Assembly (NCBI GenBank): GCA_023435895.1
Contig: JAEZLH010000028.1
Span: 1-64,000, forward strand
Direction of reading: 5' to 3'
DNA length: 64,000 nucleotides
DNA from: Bacillota bacterium
Lineage (GTDB): Bacteria > Bacillota > Clostridia > Lachnospirales > Lachnospiraceae
The notes under the pieces were generated by a model. The model made no database searches, was not told the DNA's origin, and saw only the letters and a program-made list of their open reading frames with translations. A program made the position numbers and the translations under genes. This document shows positions 1-8,985 of the stretch, piece by piece (position 1 is the first letter of the stretch; each line of letters opens with the position of its first letter).

Positions 1-330
1 GCACTGAATATCGTATGCCGACTACTCGCCCACAAACTCACTGACGAACTGAAAACAAATCGTGACTATTTGTTCCTTAGCTCCTACGACAGATTGTTAT
101 TATATTTTTATCATTCTGCTAATAAAAATCAAGGGAAACGTTTGGTCACAATTTATAAAACCCAAAGTGAATTGGCAGATCAGATTGGTTTCAGTGGAAA
201 AACCATTAACAGAACCATGAACAAGTTGGAAACAGAAGGGTTCGTTATCTCCGGCAGAAATACCATAAAGATTTCACCCGATCAATTTTTGATGCTAAAA
301 TGTAGATTGGAAGAACTGCAGTTAATCTAA
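1..330 (+). CDS. Crp/Fnr-family transcriptional regulator, C-terminal part (5' end outside window)
   Basis: The frame is open from base 1 to the TAA at 328-330, so this is the 3' end of a longer gene. The visible 109 residues begin in a long helix and continue into a winged helix-turn-helix. The QSELADQIGFSGKTINRTM stretch matches the recognition helix region of Crp/Fnr regulators, where the motif sits after the dimerisation helix. The protein ends soon after the wing, as usual in this family. The N-terminal cyclic-nucleotide-like effector domain lies upstream of the window, so no ligand can be inferred. A strong hairpin terminator follows 42 bases after the stop. A TTG at 70 could be read as a start, but the upstream residues fit the family, so that start is not real. 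Confidence 0.75.
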   Translation, partial: ALNIVCRLLAHKLTDELKTNRDYLFLSSYDRLLLYFYHSANKNQGKRLVTIYKTQSELADQIGFSGKTINRTMNKLETEGFVISGRNTIKISPDQFLMLKCRLEELQLI

Positions 331-371
331 CTCATCCCTATCCTTGACAGCTTTATTATTTGACAGCTTTT

Positions 372-418
372 ACAACGTTGCAAGTACTTGATTATGCGTA
401 CTTGCGACGTTGTCTTTT
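372..418 (+). terminator. Intrinsic terminator after the Crp/Fnr-family gene
   Basis: A 15-bp stem (372-386 with 399-413, one G-T pair) closes a 12-base loop and is followed by CTTTT. Just upstream, TTGACAGCTTT occurs twice (near 353 and 360). Confidence 0.75.
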
Positions 419-498
419 AATAAAAGAAAATACTCCCTCATAAATATCATTACTTTTTAAATACTATATTCTGTTTTACCTTAAGCCAATAAAGACCT

Positions 499-518
499 AT
501 AAAAAACCAATGCGGTTT
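499..518 (-). terminator. Weak candidate terminator of the nucleoside operon
   Basis: On the minus strand, AAACC-GCATT-GGTTT is followed by further T residues, about 100 bases after the nupQ stop. The stem is only 5 bp, so this is tentative. Nothing else is recognised in 419-617. Confidence 0.3.
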
Positions 519-617
519 ATGCCTAACTTATCTAGAATGACTCAAAGCAAATAACTTGCTGATTCGATCGGAACAGCTTGACTATCGAAAATCTGTTTAC
601 CGTGAGTTATGTCAGCA

Positions 618-1583
618 CTATCTCAAGCCCTTATCATACGGAATACCTTCCGCCTTCGGTGCTCTGGATTTCTTTGACGTAAAGATCAATACCAACATAG
701 TTGCCACATAAGGAAGCATCTTATAATAGGTTTGGTCAATATGAAGATTATTTAATACTGGTATTAAGGCTACAGAATAAGCAAGCGTTCTAAGGAAGGC
801 AAAGAACAATGCGGCAAAGAAAATCTGTACCGGCTTCCATTGACCAAAGATCATAACCGCAAGAGATAAGAAACCAAACCCTGCCACTCCGGTATGTCCG
901 TTCACATTACCATCCATAATACCCACCGAATAGAAGAAACCGCCGATGCCTCCAAGTAATCCAGATATTGCAACACCGCTATGACGCATCAGATATACAT
1001 TGATACCCACTGAGTCAGCCGCGTGAGGATGCTCACCACAAGCACGAAGCCTTAATCCAAATTTCGTCTTATAAAAAATAATAATTGATAGAACCAAAAG
1101 CAAAATTCCAACCATTACGGTGATATAGGTTTTTTGAAAGAATAGCGGCCCAAGTACCGGAATATCTCCTAACCCCGGAACCTTCTTTATATAAAATTCC
1201 ACGTTATTGGTGATACCATCACTGTTGAATTTCATTTTACAGAATAAGAGGACTACCGCAGGAATGAACATGTTCAAAGCTGTGCCGGTAATGGTCTGAT
1301 CTGCCTTCATGTTAACTGCTGCAAAGGACAAAAGCATGGAATATAAGATACCTGCCAGTGCTGCGATTATCATTGCAACCAGTAAGATTATCTGGGCATT
1401 CATGCCAGAACCACCAATAACAAATACGGTAAGGCAGCCGAAAAATGCGCCAAACAGCATAATACCTTCTAATGCGATATTGACAACACCGCTTCTCTCA
1501 CTGAACATACCGCCTAAAGCTACCAGCAATAAGGGAATTGCAACAGGCAGCATATTTTGAACTAAATAAATTATGGTATCCAT
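618..1583 (-). CDS. nupQ: Nucleoside ABC transporter permease, NupQ-type
   Basis: This 321-residue polytopic membrane protein belongs to the branched-chain/ribose-type permease family (BPD_transp_2). It has about eight to nine hydrophobic segments and the family's SERSGVVNIALEGIML segment near the N-terminus. It is one of two permease subunits of a purine/pyrimidine nucleoside importer of the B. subtilis NupNOPQ type. The ATG is preceded by GGAGG at good spacing and lies 2 bases after the nupP stop, so translation is probably coupled. It is the last gene of the operon. The nucleoside assignment rests on the adjacent BMP-family lipoprotein and the salvage enzymes upstream. Confidence 0.87.
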   Translation of the reverse strand: MDTIIYLVQNMLPVAIPLLLVALGGMFSERSGVVNIALEGIMLFGAFFGCLTVFVIGGSGMNAQIILLVAMIIAALAGILYSMLLSFAAVNMKADQTITGTALNMFIPAVVLLFCKMKFNSDGITNNVEFYIKKVPGLGDIPVLGPLFFQKTYITVMVGILLLVLSIIIFYKTKFGLRLRACGEHPHAADSVGINVYLMRHSGVAISGLLGGIGGFFYSVGIMDGNVNGHTGVAGFGFLSLAVMIFGQWKPVQIFFAALFFAFLRTLAYSVALIPVLNNLHIDQTYYKMLPYVATMLVLIFTSKKSRAPKAEGIPYDKGLR

Positions 1584-1585
1584 TC

Positions 1586-2764
1586 TTATGCCTCCTTGTC
1601 TGCGTCGGTGTTGTTATTCGTTGCTGTACTGCCCTCACCGATTCTGTTCTTCTCTGTATTTTTATTTCTTTTAAAGATTTTGGAAAATGTAGCACCCATT
1701 AACATTGCAAAAGCAGAGAAATAAATAATTACCGCAATTACCACATCAATGATTTCAGGTTTATAACCAAAGAAACTACTTACTAATGTTCCACCTCTTT
1801 GAATATGAGAGATAAAGAGTGCGGAGAAGATAATTCCGATTGGATTGGAGCTTCCCAACAAGGCAACCGCAATACCGTTAAATCCGTTTGCTGCAATAAT
1901 ATTCACAGGCTCATAGGTCATACTGCTTCCCGCAATTGCAGAGGGGGCAAGAATTGCGAAGGCTCCTCCAAGCCCCGCCAAACCACCGGAGATAATCATT
2001 GTCAAGATGGTATTCTTTGTATCATTCATACCCGCATATTTGCTGGCGTGCTTATTGAAACCGGTAGCCTTTAATTCATAGCCGAAGGTGGTTTTATTTA
2101 ATACCACAAATAACAGGATTGCAATGATGATTGCAAAAATTACAGCTATATTTACATTTGAATTGGGTACCCCCAGGGAAGGGATTTGAGCAGATGCCGG
2201 TAAATAACCGGTTCTTGTCATATTAGGAACATAAATCTTTGAATTATTGACAATAAACATATCCACTAAATACATTCCGATATAGTTAAACATAATGGAG
2301 GTGATAACCTCATGTACATTCAAGGTTGCTTTTAACAAGCCGGGTATAAAGCCCCAAAGCATACCGCCTATCATTCCGGCAAGGATGCATACAATCCAGT
2401 GAATACCGGTGGGTAGCTTAAACATAAAGCCTACATACATTGCAAAGAACATACCAAAGGTATACTGTCCTGATGCACCAATGTTAAAGAGTCCCATTTT
2501 AAAGGCAAAGCCTACGGAGAGACCGGTCATAAGAATGGGTGTTGCAAAATAAAATACATCTCCCAATCGACCAAAACCCCCGAATAACATTGTGGTAAAG
2601 CCATAAAATGCATTTGATGGGCTTGCAATTAACATTACAAAAAAGCCAAAGACCAGTCCAAGTACAATCGCTAACAACGCAGCTCCAAAGGAGGAAAATC
2701 CTTTGCTTTTCATCAGCGATGCTGTCTGAGTTTTTATTTTTGGAGAAAAGGTATTCTTACTCAT
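1586..2764 (-). CDS. nupP: Nucleoside ABC transporter permease, NupP-type
   Basis: This is the second membrane subunit, about 392 residues, with multiple hydrophobic helices and the VNIGASGQYTFGMFF segment that corresponds to the SGVVNIALEG segment of its partner. The start is the ATG at 2764 (MSKNTF), preceded by AGAGGGAGA. The frame stays open upstream to 2866, but that extension lies inside nupO and is charged and unlike permeases. The chosen start sits one base after the nupO stop, typical of a coupled operon. The C-terminus is a hydrophilic Asn/Thr-rich tail. It should pair with NupQ and NupO in the inner membrane. Confidence 0.87.
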   Translation of the reverse strand: MSKNTFSPKIKTQTASLMKSKGFSSFGAALLAIVLGLVFGFFVMLIASPSNAFYGFTTMLFGGFGRLGDVFYFATPILMTGLSVGFAFKMGLFNIGASGQYTFGMFFAMYVGFMFKLPTGIHWIVCILAGMIGGMLWGFIPGLLKATLNVHEVITSIMFNYIGMYLVDMFIVNNSKIYVPNMTRTGYLPASAQIPSLGVPNSNVNIAVIFAIIIAILLFVVLNKTTFGYELKATGFNKHASKYAGMNDTKNTILTMIISGGLAGLGGAFAILAPSAIAGSSMTYEPVNIIAANGFNGIAVALLGSSNPIGIIFSALFISHIQRGGTLVSSFFGYKPEIIDVVIAVIIYFSAFAMLMGATFSKIFKRNKNTEKNRIGEGSTATNNNTDADKEA

Positions 2765-2765
2765 A

Positions 2766-4298
2766 TTAGTTCTCCCTCTCTTTTCGTTTCGCACCGGACA
2801 TATAAAGTCCGAGTTCTTGTATTGTAGTTTCCTTCGGGTTAAGCTCTCCGACGATTTCACCTTCATACATAACTAGGATTCGGTCACTTACATTCATAAC
2901 CTCGTCCAGTTCAAAGGACATTAATAAGACTGCTTTTCCTTCATCCCTGGTCTTCACCAACTGCTTATGAATAAATTCAATCGCGCCAACATCCAGACCT
3001 CTTGTGGGTTGAACTGCGATTAATAACTTATGTTCTTTATCTATTTCACGAGCGATAATCGCTTTCTGCTGATTGCCACCGGACATACCTCTGGCTGACG
3101 ATACGGGACCATGTCCGCTTCTTACATCATATTGAGCGATCAGTCCTTCTGCATAGGTTCTTACTTCGTTCTTCTTGATAAAGCCCGCCTTCTGAAATTT
3201 GGACTGCCAATAACGCTGCAATACCATGTTCTCTTCCAGAGAATAATCCAGTACCAAACCATGCTTATGGCGATCCTCCGGAATATGGCTTAATCCCGTT
3301 TTAGTCTTTTCTCTGATGGACAGCTTGGTAATGTCCTTGTTATCCAGAACAACGCAGCCTTCCTTGGTTTTCTCAAGTCCGGTAATGGCAGATATCACCT
3401 CGGACTGACCGTTTCCTTCAATCCCTGCAAGACATACAATTTCACCCGCTCTAATGTCAAAGGATACTCCCTTGACCGCATTTTTCTTGCTGGTCTTTGA
3501 GGGCATGGTGATATTCTTAACGGACAGCACTACTTCTGCCGGCTTTGGTTCCTTTTTATCCACCTTAAAGTTTACATCACGTCCAACCATCATTTTAGAC
3601 AGTTCTTCCTTGGTTGTATCTTTAATATTCACGGTTCCGATGTGCTTGCCCTTACGAAGAACCGTACAGCGGTCGGCAACTGCCATAATTTCATTTAATT
3701 TATGGGTAATGAACAGAATGGACTTTCCTTCTTTTGCGAAGCCTCTCATGATTTCCATCAATTCATCAATTTCCTGAGGGGTAAGTACTGCGGTGGGCTC
3801 ATCAAAAATAAGGATTTCATTTTCACGATAGAGCATCTTTAAGATTTCCACACGCTGCTGCATACCAACGGAGATATTCTCAATGATTGCATCCGGATCA
3901 ACTTGTAAGCCGTACTGCTTGCTAAGTTCGGTCACTTTTCTTTTGGCTTCTCTCTTTTGCAGAAAACCCATCTTATTCGGCTCAACGCCAAGAATAATAT
4001 TTTCTAATACTGAAAAAATCTCTACCAACTTAAAGTGCTGATGAACCATTCCGATTCCCAAGCGATTTGCATCATTGGGATTATTGATCGTAACTATTTC
4101 ACCGTTCTTACGGATTTCACCCTGTTCTGCCTGATAAAGTCCGAATAATACGCTCATTAAGGTGGACTTACCCGCACCGTTTTCCCCTAACAGAGCATGA
4201 ATTTCACCCTTCTTTAACTGCAGGGTAATATCATCATTTGCCTTAAAGCCACCAAATTCTTTGGTTATGTGAAGCATCTCAATAATATAATTTTCCAT
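2766..4298 (-). CDS. nupO: Nucleoside ABC transporter ATPase, duplicated, NupO-type
   Basis: At 510 residues the protein carries two ABC domains, as in the RbsA/NupO class. The first has Walker A GENGAGKST near residue 38, a signature close to ISVGMQQR, and Walker B ILIFDEPTA. The second is degenerate in the P-loop (GIEGNGQS near 290) but keeps MSGGNQQK and a Walker B-like segment. This asymmetry is normal for two-domain sugar/nucleoside importer ATPases. GAGGTTAAG precedes the ATG. It is separated from the binding-protein gene by 328 bases containing a hairpin, which fits lower expression of the membrane part than of the lipoprotein. Confidence 0.9.
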   Translation of the reverse strand: MENYIIEMLHITKEFGGFKANDDITLQLKKGEIHALLGENGAGKSTLMSVLFGLYQAEQGEIRKNGEIVTINNPNDANRLGIGMVHQHFKLVEIFSVLENIILGVEPNKMGFLQKREAKRKVTELSKQYGLQVDPDAIIENISVGMQQRVEILKMLYRENEILIFDEPTAVLTPQEIDELMEIMRGFAKEGKSILFITHKLNEIMAVADRCTVLRKGKHIGTVNIKDTTKEELSKMMVGRDVNFKVDKKEPKPAEVVLSVKNITMPSKTSKKNAVKGVSFDIRAGEIVCLAGIEGNGQSEVISAITGLEKTKEGCVVLDNKDITKLSIREKTKTGLSHIPEDRHKHGLVLDYSLEENMVLQRYWQSKFQKAGFIKKNEVRTYAEGLIAQYDVRSGHGPVSSARGMSGGNQQKAIIAREIDKEHKLLIAVQPTRGLDVGAIEFIHKQLVKTRDEGKAVLLMSFELDEVMNVSDRILVMYEGEIVGELNPKETTIQELGLYMSGAKRKEREN

Positions 4299-4562
4299 CT
4301 TAACCTCACTGTAATTATCATTATATTAGTAGTAATGGAACGAAGCCGTAACTTCGTAGTATCTATCTGATCCTGTTTTATCAAAATGAACCAGATGTAC
4401 TTCTGTTGTTAAATGCCTAAACAAACATTTAAGCATAATAGGTACCGTATCCGTGTTTTGAAAACTATTGTGCTATTGCCTTCGTAAATATGTTATCTAT
4501 TATACTTAAAGCTTTGAGCAACAAGCTAATAAGGCTTTTATCCGGTTTTGCCCGCAAAATAT

Positions 4563-4594
4563 GCCCAAGGGAGAGGAACGCCTTTCCCTTGGGC
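4563..4594 (-). terminator. Intercistronic hairpin between the binding-protein gene and nupO
   Basis: A perfect 10-bp stem (GCCCAAGGGA, 4563-4572, with its complement at 4585-4594) lies 33 bases after the lipoprotein stop. There is no clean T-run on the minus strand, so it looks like an attenuating or mRNA-protecting stem-loop. The rest of 4299-4626 shows nothing I can name. Confidence 0.55.
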
Positions 4595-4626
4595 TGTCCC
4601 ATATTAACTCTTTATTATGATAGGAA

Positions 4627-5766
4627 TTATCTTGTAGTTACAATAACCTTCACAAGCTTAAGGGCTGCTTTTAATTCATCAGCAGTAGCCACACCGGAAG
4701 CGTCTGCAATCTTAACTTCACGAATCGGCTTTACAGAACCATCTTTCAAGCTTGCATATAATTTATCATATGCTGCTTTATCAAAGCTCTTGAATCTGTC
4801 AAACGCATTACCCTTTGTATCTCCGATTACAGCAGTAGGAAGACCTACACCGTCATTGGAAGCATTGAATACGGTTGTTTTTCCAGCATAGGTACTCCAG
4901 GAGTCTGTTTTATAAATGGATTCCAGTACGGAAATAACAGATGCTCCAAGACCCTTCATAGCGGAAGTTACTACGGTTTCGCTGTCATATCTCTGATCAA
5001 CGTCAACACCGATTACCTTCGCACCAGCTTCTTTTGCAGCACTCATAACGCTCTTACCAACAGAACCACCACAGGAGAAGATTACTTCGGTTCCTTCCTG
5101 GTACATTGTCTTTGCAAATGCTTTGTTGGTATCTGTTTCTGCAAAGTCACCGGTATAGTGATAGGTTACTGTAATTGCACCATCACCAAGTCCAAGCTCA
5201 GCTGCAGCTGCTTCTGCTCCCTGTAAAAATCCGTATCCATATGCCTGTACAGCGGGTACTGCCATACCACCCATGAAACCAAGCTTGGTATAACCGTCTT
5301 TTACAATTGCATAACCTGCAAGATAACCGGACTGCTCTTCTGCATACATAACACTTGCTACGTTGGACTCAGTTTTAAAGGTGTTGTAATCAGCGGTATG
5401 AGGAGTTCCGTCAAGAAGGATGAACTTCACATTTGGATATTTTGTCTGTGCCTGGTAAACCGGTACTTCAAATAAGAAACCAGGTGTTACTACCACTTTT
5501 GCACCTGCTGTTACTGCTGCATCAATTGCTGCAAGATAACCAGCATCGGAAGCCTCTTCCGGTTTGTAATATTTGTGACCGATATTCTTCTCTTTTGCGA
5601 ACTTTTCAACACCTTCCCAAGAACCTTGGTTAAAGGACTTGTCATCGATATTACCCTTATCGGTAATCAGTGCAATTTCGCTTCCCTTAGAAGCCGGTGT
5701 TCCGCAGCCAACCAACATAGAACCAACTAAAGTCAGTGCCACCATGAATGCTAAGATCTTTTTCAT
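4627..5766 (-). CDS. BMP-family nucleoside-binding lipoprotein
   Basis: The 379-residue protein starts with a lipoprotein signal (MKKILAFMVALTLVGSMLVG then Cys21; lipobox MLVGC), so it should be anchored to the outer face of the membrane. The mature part follows the BMP/PnrA (TmpC, Med) pattern: ITDKGNIDDKSFNQGSWEG at the start of the first lobe, FMGGMAVPAVQAYGYGF, and FSCGGSVGKSVMSAAKEAGAKVIGVD in the second lobe. PnrA-type proteins bind purine nucleosides. It is the solute receptor of the NupOPQ importer encoded downstream, and the salvage enzymes upstream match that substrate. It corresponds by position and family to B. subtilis NupN. Confidence 0.9.
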   Translation of the reverse strand: MKKILAFMVALTLVGSMLVGCGTPASKGSEIALITDKGNIDDKSFNQGSWEGVEKFAKEKNIGHKYYKPEEASDAGYLAAIDAAVTAGAKVVVTPGFLFEVPVYQAQTKYPNVKFILLDGTPHTADYNTFKTESNVASVMYAEEQSGYLAGYAIVKDGYTKLGFMGGMAVPAVQAYGYGFLQGAEAAAAELGLGDGAITVTYHYTGDFAETDTNKAFAKTMYQEGTEVIFSCGGSVGKSVMSAAKEAGAKVIGVDVDQRYDSETVVTSAMKGLGASVISVLESIYKTDSWSTYAGKTTVFNASNDGVGLPTAVIGDTKGNAFDRFKSFDKAAYDKLYASLKDGSVKPIREVKIADASGVATADELKAALKLVKVIVTTR

Positions 5767-5876
5767 TAATAATTCCTCCCATGAAATAATAAATTATTTT
5801 TATCTAGAATAGGTGTTGCGCTATGAATGCTATCCTATCACTATTTAATTTAAACCCTTTACTCTGAAGCCTACGA

Positions 5877-7199
5877 TTAATAAACAGTAACTTCATCTTT
5901 TTCTACTTTGGCATAAAGTAAAGGCTTACTCTCCGGCTTCTTGTCTGTAAAATTAAGCGCTTTCAAATACTTTTTCTCTGCATTATCAATTGCAGTTGCA
6001 TTGTCCGTATAAAGTACTGCAAGGATATCACCTTGATTCACATAATCCCCGGTCTTCTTTTTAAGGATAATACCAGCTTTATAGTCAATGTCACTTTCCT
6101 TTGTCTCTCTGCCCGCACCAAGAATTACGGATGCGATACCAATTGCCTCTGTATCCATGGAGTGAATATATCCGCTCTTTGTAGCCACAATCTCATGGAT
6201 TATTGCAGAAGTTCCAAACAGTGACGTATCCCTTAATACCGCACTGTCTCCGCCCTGTGCTTCCACCATCTCACATAGCTTCTCAAACGCACTGCCATTA
6301 TCGATGACCTCTTTCACAAGCTTCCTACAGTGTTCGTAATTGCCCTTATCTGCGAGTACCAATAAATTAGCAGACAGTTCAATGCAGCAATCGGTTAGAT
6401 CCTTTGGACCATTTCCCTTTAACGTATCAACCGCCTCGATTACTTCCAGGGAATTACCGATGCCATAGCCCAAGGGGATGTCCATATCCGTTACCAGCGC
6501 GGTACATCTTCTTCCTGCACCCCAGCCGATACCGACCATCACTTTTGCCAGTTCAATCGAATCCTCTACCGACTTCATGAATGCTCCGCTGCCTGTTTTA
6601 ACATCAAGAAGGATACAGTCTGCTCCTGCTGCCAATTTCTTGCTCATAATACTGGATGCAATCAGAGGAATACTGTCCACGGTTGCGGTTACGTCTCTTA
6701 GTGCGTAAAGCTTCTTATCCGCAGGCGCCAGGTTACCGGTTTGCCCTACCACACTTAATCCGGTATTTTTCACTGTTTTTATAAAATCCTCACGGGGAAT
6801 TGATACGTTAAAGCCTGGAATAGCTTCTAATTTATCAATGGTACCGCCTGTGTGTCCAAGACCTCTGCCGGACATTTTGGCAACATGAACACCGCAGGCT
6901 GCAACGATGGGAGCGACTACCAAGGTGGTCTTATCGCCTACACCGCCCGTGCTGTGCTTATCTACCTTAATTCCTTCTATTTCAGAAAGATCAATAACAT
7001 CTCCCGAATGTGCCATACATTCGGTTAGTGAAACTGTTTCCTTCTCGGACATTCCCTGAAAATACGCTGCCATCAAAAATGCAGACATCTGATAATCCGG
7101 AATTTCACCTGATACAAAACCATCTATTGCAAATTTGATTTCTTCTTGAGTCAGTTCGCAGCCATACTTCTTTTTGGCGATTATGTCATACATTCTCAT
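5877..7199 (-). CDS. pdp: Pyrimidine-nucleoside phosphorylase
   Basis: This enzyme phosphorolyses uridine, thymidine and deoxyuridine to base plus (deoxy)ribose-1-phosphate in the cytosol. The sequence has the family's phosphate/glycine-rich motif KHSTGGVGDKTTLV, then MSGRGLGHTGGTIDKLEAI and ALRDVTATVDSIPLIASSI, and a C-terminal PYNP domain containing KKKTGDYVNQGDILAVLY. Length (440 residues) matches bacterial Pdp/DeoA. I chose the ATG at 7199 (MRMYDII), which aligns with the usual MRMxDII start. An in-frame ATG at 7211 lies directly against the AAAAAGGG Shine-Dalgarno and is less likely. Its sugar-phosphate product is the substrate of the DeoB domain encoded just upstream. Confidence 0.93.
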   Translation of the reverse strand: MRMYDIIAKKKYGCELTQEEIKFAIDGFVSGEIPDYQMSAFLMAAYFQGMSEKETVSLTECMAHSGDVIDLSEIEGIKVDKHSTGGVGDKTTLVVAPIVAACGVHVAKMSGRGLGHTGGTIDKLEAIPGFNVSIPREDFIKTVKNTGLSVVGQTGNLAPADKKLYALRDVTATVDSIPLIASSIMSKKLAAGADCILLDVKTGSGAFMKSVEDSIELAKVMVGIGWGAGRRCTALVTDMDIPLGYGIGNSLEVIEAVDTLKGNGPKDLTDCCIELSANLLVLADKGNYEHCRKLVKEVIDNGSAFEKLCEMVEAQGGDSAVLRDTSLFGTSAIIHEIVATKSGYIHSMDTEAIGIASVILGAGRETKESDIDYKAGIILKKKTGDYVNQGDILAVLYTDNATAIDNAEKKYLKALNFTDKKPESKPLLYAKVEKDEVTVY

Positions 7200-7238
7200 A
7201 TTTATTACCATCCCTTTTTCTTATCCGGTTATTATAGT

Positions 7239-8954
7239 TTATTTACCCAGGTCAGCTGCTCCAAAGCCCATAGGAAGCAATTCTTTTAGGGTACATACCT
7301 TATAATCCTGTGCATTTTTAATCAAAATCAACTGAAAGGTGTCCGGGTTGCAAAATTCCATCATAACCTGAAGGCATATTCCGCAAGGAGCGCAATAGTT
7401 ATCATAGGGACGACCATCCGTGGGACCGGCTACAATTGCAATTGCCTCAAAATCCCGTTCTCCTTCATAGACTGCCTTAAATATTGCCGTTCGTTCCGCA
7501 CAGTTGGTGGGTCCAAAGGCAGCATTCTCAATATTGCAGCCCTGATAGCTCTTTCCTTCCTTCGTAAGTAAGGATGCACCTACTGCAAAATTTGAATAAG
7601 GGGAATAAGATCTCTCTCTGGCTTCGATTGCTTCGCGAACCAAGCGTTGGATTTTCTCCTCGGATAAAGCATTATAAGTTGCTATACCGGATTGTTCCTC
7701 GGATAAAGTTTCATAAGTTGCTGCACCAGGTTGCTCCTCGGATAAAGTTTTATGAGTTGCTACATCAGCTTGCTCCTCACCAGTTTTCATGATGAAGGGT
7801 ACCATACTGGTTCCGTTTACCTCTCCATCAACCTTAAACAATTCAAGAATGGTTGCTGCGATATCACCAAAGCATGCTCTTGTTCCCAAATTGGTGGAAG
7901 GCTGAATGGATTTACCATAAATCATAACCGGTACATATTCTCTGGAATGATCTGTACTTTCTGTTGAGGGATCACAGCCGTGGTCGGCGGTAATAATCAG
8001 TACATCGTCCTCTCTCATTTCTTTAAGGAATTCACCAAGGCGGATATCATATTCCGTTAATGCATTGGCATAGCCCTCAACATCATTGCGATGACCGTAT
8101 ACCATATCAAAATCCACAAGATTCGTAAAGCAAAGTCCTTCAAAATCCTTATGTAACATCTCCATGGTACGGTTCATACCATCCTGATTGTTCTTTGTTG
8201 TATAGCTTTCTGTAACTCCACTGCCTGAAAAGATATCACTGATTTTACCGATTGCAATTACATCCAAACCACTCTTTTTCAGATAATCAAGCATGGTGCT
8301 CCTAGGTGGTGTAATGGAATAATCATGACGACCAGCTGTTCTCTTAAACTCTGGGTAGCTTCCGTTAAATGGTCTGGCAATTACTCTTCCCACACCGTGT
8401 TCACCGATCAATAACTCCCTGGCTATATGGCAGTATTCGTATAATTCCTCCAACGGTACAACATCCTCGTGAGCTGCAATCTGAAATACGCTGTCTGCGG
8501 AGGTATACACAATGAGTGCTCCTGTTTCCACATGTTCTTTACCGTAGTCATCAATTACCTTTGTGCCGGAATAAGGCTTATTGCAAATCACCTTTCTACC
8601 AGTCAACTTGGAAAACTCATGGATAATCTCATCCGGAAAACCATTTGGATAGGTGGGAAGCGGCTCCTTTGATACAATTCCGGAGATTTCCCAATGACCA
8701 ATTGTAGTATCCTTCCCCTTGGACTGCTCCGTTAAGCGGGCAAATGCACCCTCGGGATTTTCATATGGAGTAGCGCAGTTCACTCCGTCAATATTAAATA
8801 ATCCAAGTCTCGCCATGTTCGGGGTATGGAATTTATCACTTGTTGCAACTGCACCCAAGGTATTGCTACCCACATCCCCGTATGCATCGGCATCCGGCAG
8901 ATAACCAATACCGAAGCTGTCAAGAACGGTTAAAAATACTCGTTTAATTTTCAT
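7239..8954 (-). CDS. Phosphopentomutase fused to cytidine deaminase (DeoB-Cdd)
   Basis: One uninterrupted frame encodes two complete enzymes. Residues about 1-388 are phosphopentomutase: metal-binding LDSFGIGYLPDA near the N-terminus, HRNDVEGYA, and ITADHGCDPSTESTDHSRE near 330. It interconverts (deoxy)ribose-1- and -5-phosphate. After a linker with three 13-residue repeats comes a 135-residue tetrameric-type cytidine deaminase: SYSPYSNFAVGA, NCAERTAIF and CAPCGICLQ, supplying the three Cys zinc ligands and catalytic Glu. Both active sites look intact. The ATG at 8954 aligns with other DeoB starts; an in-frame GTG at 8963 is the alternative. Neighbours deoD, pdp and deoC are the same pathway. 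The fusion puts cytidine deamination and pentose isomerisation in one polypeptide, which is unusual. Confidence 0.92.
   Translation of the reverse strand: MKIKRVFLTVLDSFGIGYLPDADAYGDVGSNTLGAVATSDKFHTPNMARLGLFNIDGVNCATPYENPEGAFARLTEQSKGKDTTIGHWEISGIVSKEPLPTYPNGFPDEIIHEFSKLTGRKVICNKPYSGTKVIDDYGKEHVETGALIVYTSADSVFQIAAHEDVVPLEELYEYCHIARELLIGEHGVGRVIARPFNGSYPEFKRTAGRHDYSITPPRSTMLDYLKKSGLDVIAIGKISDIFSGSGVTESYTTKNNQDGMNRTMEMLHKDFEGLCFTNLVDFDMVYGHRNDVEGYANALTEYDIRLGEFLKEMREDDVLIITADHGCDPSTESTDHSREYVPVMIYGKSIQPSTNLGTRACFGDIAATILELFKVDGEVNGTSMVPFIMKTGEEQADVATHKTLSEEQPGAATYETLSEEQSGIATYNALSEEKIQRLVREAIEARERSYSPYSNFAVGASLLTKEGKSYQGCNIENAAFGPTNCAERTAIFKAVYEGERDFEAIAIVAGPTDGRPYDNYCAPCGICLQVMMEFCNPDTFQLILIKNAQDYKVCTLKELLPMGFGAADLGK
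7665..7781 (-). repeat. Three 39-bp tandem repeats encoding the DeoB-Cdd linker
   Basis: Three units (7743-7781, 7704-7742, 7665-7703) encode 13-residue versions of [S/G]EEQxxxATxxxL. They are acidic and Ala/Thr-rich, between the two catalytic domains, and probably arose by slippage. Confidence 0.85.
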
Positions 8955-8985
8955 ATCTATCACGCTGCCTTTCTATTAAATCACA

